From assembly GCA_022376925.1 (NCBI GenBank), contig JAIOJX010000025.1, positions 99,351,608 through 99,415,607 of the forward strand: a stretch of DNA of 64,000 bases, read 5' to 3'. Under the pieces are notes generated by a model. It was not told the origin of the DNA, made no database searches, and worked only from the letters and a program-made list of their open reading frames with translations. Position numbers and translations under genes: made by a program. The stretch comes from Tragulus kanchil. Lineage: Eukaryota > Chordata > Mammalia > Artiodactyla > Tragulidae. Shown piece by piece: positions 1 to 10,589 of the stretch; within the stretch, counting starts at the first letter, position 1; every line of letters begins with the position of its first letter.

Positions 1-706
1 GAAGATACAGAAATCTCACCCATCACGACCTGTGCTAATGTGCTAACCAAACTAAAGGGATATGAGAGAGACCATAATGGAGATTTCATTTTTGGTTTAT
101 TTTCATATGCATAAAAGCAGCACCATTTTCTATGTCCTACATGAAAATAATACTGAACTAATATTAGCAGGACAGATGCATACTTTTGCATTTTTAATTG
201 CACTAATGAATTTCTGCATATTCATTAAACGTGCTCACCAACTTGCCCAGCACATACACAGGGGCACACATCAGTGCTTCTCTGGATTCCATGGCATACC
301 TTTCCATGCAGCTGGCTGAGTAGCTAGGTTGCACTGGCCATGGAAGGCATCCACAGAAGCTGTTCAGCTAATTGAGAGGATTGGCCCTGTGATGTTGGCA
401 TCACTAATATCAAATCCTAATCACCTGAGTGTACCACCTAGCATCCCCCTCTGACATCTGAGAGTCTCACCATTATCTCCCAATGAGGTGGCTTCCTGTT
501 TTGTTCTTAAAGATAATATGATGATGCTGGCTTCTGTAGCTTCTTTCATGGAAGAGAAGTTATTTTATAATAATTTTATACAAAATTACTGTATGCAAAA
601 GTATTATTTGTATAACAATTTTATACAAAATTTACTTTACATTAAGGCATTGAAAATAGTTTTAAATGAACTGAAAACAGACTCGTATTTTTTGATCACT
701 TGTTAG
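1..706 (+). other. SLIT2 intron (3' part), no gene seen
   Basis: This is AT-rich sequence upstream of the EGF1 exon. I see no coding exon, no SINE and no RNA gene. A short imperfect repeat (TATAACAATTTTATACAAAA-like units) lies at about 565-640. Confidence 0.7.
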
Positions 707-831
707 GTCCTGTGGATGTCAATATTCTAGCTAAATGTAATCCCTGCTTATCAAATCCATGTAAAAATGATGGCACCTGTAACAATGACCCAGTTGACTT
801 TTATCGTTGCACCTGTCCCTATGGCTTCAAG
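707..831 (+). CDS. SLIT2: SLIT2 coding exon: EGF-like repeat 1
   Basis: This exon encodes the linker after the fourth leucine-rich-repeat block and most of EGF repeat 1 of SLIT2, the secreted axon-guidance ligand of ROBO receptors. The acceptor is TTGTTAG and the donor AAG|GTGAGT. It is 125 nt: a split codon (GT) followed by 41 codons, starting [13 protein letters not shown] and ending CTCPYGFK. The cysteine spacing is that of an EGF domain. The residues match mammalian SLIT2 as I know it, with an N where I recall S in GTCNNDP. A second copy at 1888-1998 lies in a duplicated segment and lacks the acceptor. The preceding exon is outside the window. Confidence 0.96.
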
Positions 832-965
832 GTGAGTAGAAGCTATTGTGGGAAACACGATCTGAAAATGTAGCTCTCTGTGGTGGGCTTTTATTATTCC
901 GTGTACCTTCTCTGTGTGCTGAGAACAGCTTACATTGACACTCGACTTGACCATTTCTCCTCCAG

Positions 966-1063
966 GGACAGGACTGTGATGTCCCCATTCACGCATGCAT
1001 CAGCAACCCATGTAAACATGGAGGAACTTGCCGCTTAAAAGAAGGAGAAAAAGATGGATTCTG
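966..1063 (+). CDS. SLIT2: SLIT2 coding exon: end of EGF1 and most of EGF2
   Basis: This 98-nt exon has acceptor TCTCCTCCAG and donor CTG|GTAGGT. It starts in phase 0 with [11 protein letters not shown] and ends on TG, the first two bases of a Trp codon completed by the next exon. It closes EGF1 and encodes most of EGF2 ([22 protein letters not shown]). Compared with the human protein from memory, R replaces H and K replaces E in this stretch. The intron before it is only 134 nt. Because 98 is not a multiple of three, including both this exon and its duplicate (2133-2230) would shift the frame, so only one can be used. Confidence 0.96.
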
Positions 1064-1887
1064 GTAGGTCATGAGTCTGTAGTCTTCTGTGTCTGAAGTA
1101 TTGAAACAAGAATAAGCAAACATCATTTTTTTTTCCATTTGAAATTCAAGGGCTTTATTTAAAAAGAATACTAGAAATTCTGTTCATAAGGGAGATATGT
1201 ATCTGCCCCTCTCATAGATTAGAGATATTTCAGTAGAAAAAACAGAGACATTATAATATTCTCAGATCAGGAAGCTACAAAGTCAAGCAATTTAAAAACA
1301 CATGTGTACATTATGATTCATCAAATCAAATTAGGCAAAGACAAAGTAGAAGCTCTGTTATGCTAATTGATAGCCAGTCCCGGACTGCAAGGCATATATT
1401 CATCTGTTGTTTTTTGTGTGTTACTTCAAATCAGACAGTGTATAATGATAAGATGTAGGTCCCACTGAAACAGAAAATTAATGATTCACTTCCAAGCCAT
1501 AATATGAGTAGACAGACATGCTGTGAACATTTTTAATCTGGAGTTATTTAATCGTATAATTATTTCAGATCTACTTTATGAATCATGAAACAGAGTTCTT
1601 ATAATAACATAATTTCACATGAGAATGCTAGTATACTACTAAAGCTAGTTAAAAACATCACTTTTATAATGTATATATTTCATTTCTGCATTCAGTTATA
1701 AAGATGTCTCTTTTTCATCAAGACGTTGCCCACAGATTATTCTGATACCTAGCAAGGTTAAAGGTCCAATGTTTTATGCCAGTGAACAGAAGTATTTGTT
1801 GAGATTTAAAGAGAATATTCACAGTTTAGGAAAGTAAGGAGGACAAAGTTTTATTTTCAGGTTTCTTTTTTGCTTTGAGACATCAGT

Positions 1888-1998
1888 AATATTCTAGCTA
1901 AATGTAATCCCTGCTTATCAAATCCATGTAAAAATGATGGCACCTGTAACAATGACCCAGTTGACTTTTATCGTTGCACCTGTCCCTATGGCTTCAAG
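1888..1998 (+). pseudogene. SLIT2: Truncated duplicate of the SLIT2 EGF1 exon
   Basis: This is an exact copy of the last 111 nt of the exon at 707-831, displaced by 1167 bp. It begins inside the exon, so the acceptor and first 14 coding bases are missing and it cannot be spliced as that exon. The donor GTGAGT is retained. It belongs to the first of 20 direct duplications in the window and is most likely an assembly duplication rather than a biological pseudo-exon. Confidence 0.9.
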
Positions 1999-2132
1999 GT
2001 GAGTAGAAGCTATTGTGGGAAACACGATCTGAAAATGTAGCTCTCTGTGGTGGGCTTTTATTATTCCGTGTACCTTCTCTGTGTGCTGAGAACAGCTTAC
2101 ATTGACACTCGACTTGACCATTTCTCCTCCAG

Positions 2133-2230
2133 GGACAGGACTGTGATGTCCCCATTCACGCATGCATCAGCAACCCATGTAAACATGGAGGAACTTGCCG
2201 CTTAAAAGAAGGAGAAAAAGATGGATTCTG
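2133..2230 (+). pseudogene. SLIT2: Duplicate of the SLIT2 EGF2 exon
   Basis: This is an identical copy of the exon at 966-1063, with intact acceptor and donor, inside the 1167-bp direct duplication. It begins in phase 0 and ends in phase 2, so splicing both copies in series would break the reading frame. Which copy is the real one cannot be told from the sequence. Confidence 0.9.
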
Positions 2231-3479
2231 GTAGGTCATGAGTCTGTAGTCTTCTGTGTCTGAAGTATTGAAACAAGAATAAGCAAACATCATTTTTTTT
2301 TCCATTTGAAATTCAAGGGCTTTATTTAAAAAGAATACTAGAAATTCTGTTCATAAGGGAGATATGTATCTGCCCCTCTCATAGATTAGAGATATTTCAG
2401 TAGAAAAAACAGAGACATTATAATATTCTCAGATCAGGAAGCTACAAAGTCAAGCAATTTAAAAACACATGTGTACATTATGATTCATCAAATCAAATTA
2501 GGCAAAGACAAAGTAGAAGCTCTGTTATACTAATTGATAGCCAGTCCCGGACTGCAAGGCATATATTCATCTGTTGTTTTTTGTGTGTTACTTCAAATCA
2601 GACAGTGTATAATGATAAGATGTAGGTCCCACTGAAACAGAAAATTAATGATTCACTTCCAAGCCATAATATGAGTAGACAGACATGCTGTGAACATTTT
2701 TAATCTGGAGTTATTTAATCGTATAATTATTTCAGATCTACTTTATGAATCATGAAACAGAGTTCTTATAATAACATAATTTCACATGAGAATGCTAGTA
2801 TACTACTAAAGCTAGTTAAAAACATCACTTTTATAATGTATATATTTCATTTCTGCATTCAGTTATAAAGATGTCTCTTTTTCATCAAGACGTTGCCCAC
2901 AGATTATTCTGATACCTAGCAAGGTTAAAGGTCCAATGTTTTATGCCAGTGAACAGAAGTATTTGTTGAGATTTAAAGAGAATATTCACAGTTTAGGAAA
3001 GTAAGGAGGACAAAGTTTTATTTTCAGGTTTCTTTTTTGCTTTGAGACATCAGTAATATTACAGATAGGGTAGTAACTGTAATTTTTTAAAAATCAGAAT
3101 CATTTCCTATTTATTTATAAGCAAAGAATCATGAATTATTTTATTAGACCACAACTCAAGATTAAGATATCTATGGTTGTAAATTTTGCTCATGTTTTAG
3201 ACCTGCAAATGTATTGTATTTATTGACTTACAGGAACAGGAGGCCATTTGCCATCCTGCAGCTAGTCTGAATTTTCTTTCTCAAATTTTTTCTGATTTGG
3301 GGGATATTACCTTAAATTGATGCTTACAACATGTCATTTAAAAACATTTTAAAAATCAATTTCCTGTTGGTATAAGCTCTATAATTGATGAGTGTATTCA
3401 GTTTTTTAAAAAATATTTAGACCATATGGTTCGAAAATGCAGGAAGATGTCTTTTGTCTTTTCTTTCCCTGGTGTCCAG

Positions 3480-3619
3480 GTGTATTTGCGCGGATGGATT
3501 TGAAGGAGGAAATTGTGAAATCAATGTTGATGACTGTGAAGATAATGACTGTGAAAATAACTCTACATGTGTTGATGGAATTAATAACTACACATGCCTT
3601 TGCCCACCTGAGTACACAG
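3480..3619 (+). CDS. SLIT2: SLIT2 coding exon: EGF2 end and calcium-binding EGF3
   Basis: This 140-nt exon follows the acceptor TGGTGTCCAG and ends with donor ACAG|GTAGGA. The first G completes Trp with the preceding exon; 46 codons and a trailing G follow. The product reads [12 protein letters not shown], closing EGF2, then [12 protein letters not shown] and [12 protein letters not shown], closing with LCPPEYT. The N-V-D-D and the D/N-x-x-x-x-Y/F pattern are those of calcium-binding EGF domains. G and I replace the E and V I recall from human SLIT2 (EGENCEV). The trailing phase-1 G matches both the next constitutive exon (32136) and the candidate microexon at 8950. Confidence 0.97.
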
Positions 3620-4995
3620 GTAGGAAGAAGGGAACATGCTATGTCATCAATCTGTGTATCTGTTTGAAAGAAACTCTGGAACTGTGCTGATTGTGTTAGT
3701 AAACCATATGTGTTTTGGAAATTAGGTGCAATGTGATAGTCAACGGAGTTAAAGATGGTTTCAGCCGACCAAAAGAAAGTCCTGGGGAGCATAGTTAGAA
3801 CACAGACATCCATCATAAAGTCATGCTTTCCAGCACAAAGGAAGTTATCATACTGGAGCTTTTAGTCCCACAGCTGAGTGACATTTTCATGAGAAGCATG
3901 TTTCCTGTGCAGACCAGCTCACTAATATGTATGTGAAAAGGGAGCATTTCTTTACATAGCCAAAGCAGAATTAAGCATTTGGAAGTCTTCAAGGCCATAC
4001 TTGTTTATTCGTTAGTGAGTGCTTGCCTCTGGCACTCACATCCTACAGCTTAAATGGCAATCAGGAATATATTGATCACTTTAATCTTATCAGACCATTA
4101 TCTCCCCTTCCCCCTTTTTTCTAACTTGGTACAAAATGTCAGGAATAAGGGTGATAAATCTCCTCAGGCTGTCAAAACTGCGAAACTTCTCCCCTGGATA
4201 AACCCATTTGCTATAAACTCAACATCAAGTTTATGACTTACTTATTCTGTGAGAATATCTGTTTTGATTGATTTTTGTGGCTCTGAGCAAAAAGCTTCAT
4301 AGTTTCAATCTTGTGTCATTTACTTTTAAAGTCTGTGGAGAAAAGGAGAATGTTACATATTATATTTAGCAGAAAGAAATGGGGTAGTCGATTCTGTCAC
4401 CCTGTTCAGAGTTACCGTTTTCATTTGGCTGGGTATTTTTCATTAGTTGTATTTGTTTCCATATATATAGTTAAGAATATCAGAGGATAAAATAGCTGCT
4501 TGGATGACTGAGGTTAACATCTCTCGACCATGAAAAATGGAGGCACAGCTGTATGATTAATTTTCCCAGGGATTTGTTAGAAAAGCATTGAAATTTCCGC
4601 TTTTATGGCATACACAAACTTTGCATTTTAAGAGGTATTTTTCTTGATGGGAAAATGCTAAATAGAATAATGAGTTTTTCTTTTGACACTTGGGTCTGTC
4701 TGAGAGATTTTGCAGCTGCCTTTTCCATGGAATGATTTATTTTTCACACCAGTGAAGTACCTGATGCCATATGTAGTAATATACTAAGTGTCAGTAGAAA
4801 TTTGAGCATGCTGACATTGGTGATACACCAATTACTCTGTTCATATATACATCCTTTGGACTCCTTAGTGGCCAGAATTTGAATTCCTTGTTATTTTGCA
4901 TTAATTAGAGATAACAAGTATGTCTATCATATACCAATTCTAGCATGGCTCAGAAGAGTTTAGGTGTTACATAGCTTTGACATTCACACCTATAT

Positions 4996-7254
4996 ACTTG
5001 TATCACACCTCAAGTACTTGCCAGGGGCCTGACTATAAATTCTGAAGCCCTTGGAGTTACCCTGAGATCCTGAGTTTTATTGAATCTGTGAATCCAGCCT
5101 TGTACAAGCAGTGCAATGCTTGCACTAAAAGCTGGAGCTACTACCTTCTTAGAGATAGACTAGTTCTTTTATGCCATCACTGTTCTGATCATTATAGAAA
5201 GAACTTAAGTCACTTCATGTCAGAGGCCTCTTTAGTCTAGTCTGATGAGGAAACATTGGACCCGAGAATTTCCAGCAATTTGGTTAGCCAATGTGTTCCT
5301 GAGCACAGACTGCTGGGAATTTTTCTATAATCCCTTACGGATGAAAACCTAGCCCTGACAGCACTGCTCCCTTCAGGTCCCCCCATGTCTTTTCAGGATA
5401 ACTTCACATGAATTAGCGGCCTCTTCTAAACCGGCTGGGATGGGTCCACCTTTGGCTTTAGCTTTGCTATGTTATTCTGTATCCATTTCTTGGAGTTTTT
5501 GTTTTTACCTTTTCTCCCTTGGTTTTCCAGATTCCTTTTCCACACCTGACTTCTTGAATGTTTTCTTCACCTTAAAGTGATTTAGTGCAGTGCAGCTTTC
5601 TCTGAGAAGTAGCACAAAGCTTCATTTCCCTGTGTCAGATCTCTTTCTTTGAAACATACAGCAAAAAAAAATAAATAAACAAACAAACAAAAAAAACACC
5701 TCCAAAACTTACCACAACCACTTTTGAGCCAAAATGTGACATCCAAAAAAACCTATGCGGAAACCTACCAGGGGCTATTTGTCAAGAGTCATTTGGTGCA
5801 AAACAAAAATTGAGGCACTTCTGGTCTTTTTTTTTTTTTTTCAGTCTTATCTATTACAAATATCAATTTGCTTTAATTCAGGCTAAGATTAAACAAAAAT
5901 ATTGCTCTTACTAGAAAGTTCATAATGTACAAACATGAAGATATCACTCTAACTGTGGATTGGATTTTGTGGGAAGGGAGGAGTTTTGTAAATTGTCATT
6001 GGAACAGATACCTAAACCAGGCATGCTGGTAACTCATCTGTTAGCTGTAGCATTTTGCCTGTATGTGACATGAGTTCATTTACAAAATATTAAACAACCA
6101 CTCATTTTTGTCAGACTCTAAAAGCATTGGGGGCTTTACTTATAACTTGTATCACACCTCAAGTACTTGCCAGGGGCCTGACTATAAATTCTGAAGCCCT
6201 TGGAGTTACCCTGAGATCCTGAGTTTTATTGAATCTGTGAATCCAGCCTTGTACAAGCAGTGCAATGCTTGCACTAAAAGCTGGAGCTACTACCTTCTTA
6301 GAGATAGACTAGTTCTTTTATGCCATCACTGTTCTGATCATTATAGAAAGAACTTAAGTCACTTCATGTCAGAGGCCTCTTTAGTCTAGTCTGATGAGGA
6401 AACATTGGACCCGAGAATTTCCAGCAATTTGGTTAGCCAATGTGTTCCTGAGCACAGACTGCTGGGAATTTTTCTATAATCCCTTACGGATGAAAACCTA
6501 GCCCTGACAGCACTGCTCCCTTCAGGTCCCCCCATGTCTTTTTCAGGATAACTTCACATGAATTAGCGGCCTCTTCTAAACCGGCTGGGATGGGTCCACC
6601 TTTGGCTTTAGCTTTGCTATGTTATTCTGTATCCATTTCTTGGAGTTTTTGTTTTTACCTTTTCTCCCTTGGTTTTCCAGATTCCTTTTCCACACCTGAC
6701 TTCTTGAATGTTTTCTTCACCTTAAAGTGATTTAGTGCAGTGCAGCTTTCTCTGAGAAGTAGCACAAAGCTTCATTTCCCTGTGTCAGATCTCTTTCTTT
6801 GAAACATACAGAAAAAAAAAAAAAAATAAATAAACAAACAAACAAAAAAAACACCTCCAAAACTTACCACAACCACTTTTGAGCCAAAATGTGACATCCA
6901 AAAAAACCTATGCGGAAACCTACCAGGGGCTATTTGTCAAGAGTCATTTGGTGCAAAACAAAAATTGAGGCACTTCTGGTCTTTTTTTTTTTTTTTCAGT
7001 CTTATCTATTACAAATATCAATTTGCTTTAATTCAGGCTAAGATTAAACAAAAATATTGCTCTTACTAGAAAGTTCATAATGTACAAACATGAAGATATC
7101 ACTCTAACTGTGGATTGGATTTTGTGGGAAGGGAGGAGTTTTGTAAATTGTCATTGGAACAGATACCTAAACCAGGCATGCTGGTAACTCATCTGTTAGC
7201 TGTAGCATTTTGCCTGTATGTGACATGAGTTCATTTACAAAATATTAAACAACC
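4996..7254 (+). repeat. Direct duplication 2, period about 1149 bp
   Basis: Unit 1 is 4996-6100 and unit 2 is 6145-7254, separated by 44 bp of unrelated filler. Differences are homopolymer lengths: the poly-A at 5663 versus 6811, and the T run after CCATGTC. Confidence 0.96.
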
Positions 7255-8811
7255 ATCTGCAGATTTTGAAATTAGTGGCACATAAGTGTCCTTTAATTAT
7301 AGGAAAGTATAAATTGGACTCCAGAGCTTTATAATGTGCTCCATCCAAGTCTGCAGTTAGGGAGGCATTTCCTTATATTGTGGCTGAATTGTTTTGGATT
7401 TAAGTTTGGGATCTGATTAATGAGCCTGAGATCTTGGAACAGAAACCCTACTGTGCTCAGGGAATATAATAATAATGTTGTCATTGTTTAAAAATCATTC
7501 AAGTCACAGGTTGCTTTTTGGCTTAGAGGTTTTTTTTTTTTTTACACTGTATCTCTGAGGCATTCCAGGAGAAAATGAACTCTTTAATAGGAGCAAATAA
7601 GACTTCATAGGGAAAGCTTGTAAATTAACATGGTGAATTTTTTTACATTTGGTACCCATGTCAAGAATCAAAATGGATATGATTGGTTAATGGAGAAAAT
7701 TCAAATTTCTAAAAACAGCCTCACTATGAGGTCACGATATGATGAGCATGCTATAAAACACAACTATACATTTTCAAATTAAATGAACCACCATTGGGAA
7801 ATTTATTAAATTTGTTTAAGCCCATGGAACCAAAATATCACAGTAAATAATTATTGACTTATTAGAGGACAAAACTCTTCCCTTTCCTGCTTCAGGATTG
7901 ACAGCATAAATTTTAATAGTCGGTATTGTCTATTTGTCAGGTAACCTTTACAGCCTCTCCCCACCCAGGTACCCCAAACTATTCTTTTCTACATAATTCG
8001 ATCCACCATCTGTCCTATATATAAAATATGACTAGGATTCTTTAGACAATATTAATCTTTGAAAAGTTTAATTCACTGACTCTAAATTAAAATCCCTGTG
8101 CTAAGGACAAAGTAAGACTCTGGAATGGCTAAACAAATAATTTAACAATTCACTCCAGCATTTTAATATTCGCTTGAGAGTTGTGTTTTTGTTTATGGCT
8201 TGTCAATTTTAAAAACCCATTATTATATCCTTTCCAAAAACAAGGTATTTCTTGAAAGTAAATTGTCAAAGAATTCCTCAAACTACACTAGCTCAGTGTT
8301 ATAAAACTGAACATTATAAATGTGGCACCTCTGAAAAGTTGAAAAACTTGACGCCTTTTCTTAAGCTCTGGTAGGAATTCAGGAGTTGCATTGAAAAATG
8401 TGGTTTTGCATGTTTCCTCAGAGTGGGAACCCTGGATCTGCTCAAAGACTGTTTCTTAATTAACCTACTTCGCATAGGACCAATGCAAAGACGAAACAAA
8501 ATTGATCACATTTTAACCATGAGTATGAGGAAGATGAAGACGGTGTACATTCAGTAAATGAAAGTTTCCATGCAAGTTGGGCATGGAGAAACTTAGAACG
8601 TATTTTGCAGGAAAAAATTCAGAGCATTTTAGTTCTCCATTTTGTACCATTATCTTTTGTTTTCCAAATCTCCAATGCCCACACTCAAACCATTAGATGC
8701 ACATCTTGCAAGTAAAGCTGCCTGTTTTTAAATCGCCTGGTTTAGCTCCCTGTGATGGCGTCTGCCGTTTGCCTCATTTTCTCCTTGTTTGTGCGTTTGG
8801 CCCGGCTGTAG

Positions 8812-8816
8812 GTAAG
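8812..8816 (+). promoter_or_regulatory. Candidate recursive splice site (AG|GTAAG)
   Basis: CTGTAG is followed directly by GTAAGA at 8812, after a T/C-rich stretch (8768-8808). An acceptor joined to a donor with no exon between is the signature of a recursive (ratchet) splice site in a long intron. It lies 138 nt upstream of the candidate microexon at 8950. An assembly copy is at 9903-9907. The call rests on motif alone. Confidence 0.35.
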
Positions 8817-8949
8817 AATCTAAGCCTTGCTTTGGTTGCTCTCTCACCCTGGGCTTCTCTGTCGTTAATGCTGTGCTTTGGCTTCCTGTGTGCTGCTGTG
8901 TATCGCAATGTAAAACGTCTTTTGTCTCTTCTGTCTTTGTTGCTGCCAG

Positions 8950-8976
8950 CTGCTAATCTGAATGAGGTGGAAAAAG
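8950..8976 (+). other. Candidate in-frame 27-nt SLIT2 microexon
   Basis: The acceptor TTGCTGCCAG is preceded by a strong pyrimidine tract and by an AG-free zone from 8825 to 8947 (123 nt), as expected for a regulated exon with a distal branch point. UGC motifs sit next to the acceptor, the arrangement known for SRRM4-dependent neural microexons. The donor is AAAAG|GTTAGT. Twenty-seven nucleotides preserve the phase-1 junction between the exons at 3480 and 32136 and would insert AANLNEVEK between EGF3 and EGF4. The frame is also open for a 165-nt alternative starting at 8812. A duplicate is at 10041-10067. No expression evidence is available here. Confidence 0.45.
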
Positions 8977-10589
8977 GTTAGTTGCCTTTTAAGTCTATTA
9001 TGATTTTATTTTAGTTTCCCTCTTTCTTTTAAAGTTACATAGATTTCACGGCGTGTATGTGTAAAAGGAATGTTGACAAAAATGAAATCTGATGTGAATA
9101 AGTCAAATGAGTCGTTCAGGTCCTCGACACGTAGATAGTGATACCAAACACTTTTTAAAAGGTGTCTGAAATGAACTTGAGCAATTTCTAGAAGACTGTG
9201 AAAGAAGCTCTCTGAAATTTGCCACTGAAGAAGTGGCAAAAATGAAAGACTCATGCTTTCTAGTTTCTATTTGTCTGTATGCTTCTCTTTTTTAAAAGAC
9301 ATCCCAAACATATTATTTTTATCATGAAAAAAATGTGTCATTTAGTACAGTAGACAGGATATAGGTAGGAAAAAACTGTTAATAGTGAGGATTTTCCTGT
9401 GACTTTAAATTAATCTTTAATATTTTCAAACATGAAGAATACTAAAAGATGTATACATCTATTAAAACATCTTATAAGATAAAAATTACAAAGCCCATGA
9501 AGCTTTTATTTTTAAACATGTAATAGGCAGTATTTTCAAGTGTTTCTTAATTAACCTACTTCGCATAGGACCAATGCAAAGACGAAACAAAATTGATCAC
9601 ATTTTAACCATGAGTATGAGGAAGATGAAGACGGTGTACATTCAGTAAATGAAAGTTTCCATGCAAGTTGGGCATGGAGAAACTTAGAACGTATTTTGCA
9701 GGAAAAAATTCAGAGCATTTTAGTTCTCCATTTTGTACCATTATCTTTTGTTTTCCAAATCTCCAATGCCCACACTCAAACCATTAGATGCACATCTTGC
9801 AAGTAAAGCTGCCTGTTTTTAAATCGCCTGGTTTAGCTCCCTGTGATGGCGTCTGCCGTTTGCCTCATTTTCTCCTTGTTTGTGCGTTTGGCCCGGCTGT
9901 AGGTAAGAATCTAAGCCTTGCTTTGGTTGCTCTCTCACCCTGGGCTTCTCTGTCGTTAATGCTGTGCTTTGGCTTCCTGTGTGCTGCTGTGTATCGCAAT
10001 GTAAAACGTCTTTTGTCTCTTCTGTCTTTGTTGCTGCCAGCTGCTAATCTGAATGAGGTGGAAAAAGGTTAGTTGCCTTTTAAGTCTATTATGATTTTAT
10101 TTTAGTTTCCTCTTTCTTTTAAAGTTACATAGATTTCACGGCGTGTATGTGTAAAAGGAATGTTGACAAAAATGAAATCTGATGTGAATAAGTCAAATGA
10201 GTCGTTCAGGTCCTCGACACGTAGATAGTGATACCAAACACTTTTTAAAAGGTGTCTGAAATGAACTTGAGCACTTTCTAGAAGACTGTGAAAGAAGTTC
10301 TCTGAAATTTGCCACTGAAGAAGTGGCAAAATGAAAGACTCATGCTTTCTAGTTTCTATTTGTCTGTATGCTTCTCTTTTTAAAAGACATCCCAAACATA
10401 TTATTTTTATCATGAAAAAATGTGTCATTTAGTACAGTAGACAGGATATAGGTAGGAAAAAACTGTTAATAGTGAGGATTTTCCTGTGACTTTAAATTAA
10501 TCTTTAATATTTTCAAACATGAAGAATACTAAAAGATGTATACATCTATTAAAACATCTTATAAGATAAAAATTACAAAGCCCATGAAG

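Larger units (their letters stand above)
721..3060 (+). repeat. Direct duplication 1, period 1167 bp
   Basis: Unit 1 is 721-1887 and unit 2 is 1888-3060. They are identical except for G1362/A2529. The join shares AATATT. It contains SLIT2 EGF1 and EGF2 exons; the second EGF1 exon lost its acceptor. Confidence 0.97.

Noticed and set aside
3406..3816. Open frame of 136 codons on the - strand
   Set aside because: It is the antisense shadow of the SLIT2 EGF3 exon.
8697..8981. Open frame of 94 codons as an independent small gene
   Set aside because: It has no promoter or homology that I recognise. Its openness is better noted as compatibility of the candidate microexon with the SLIT2 frame.
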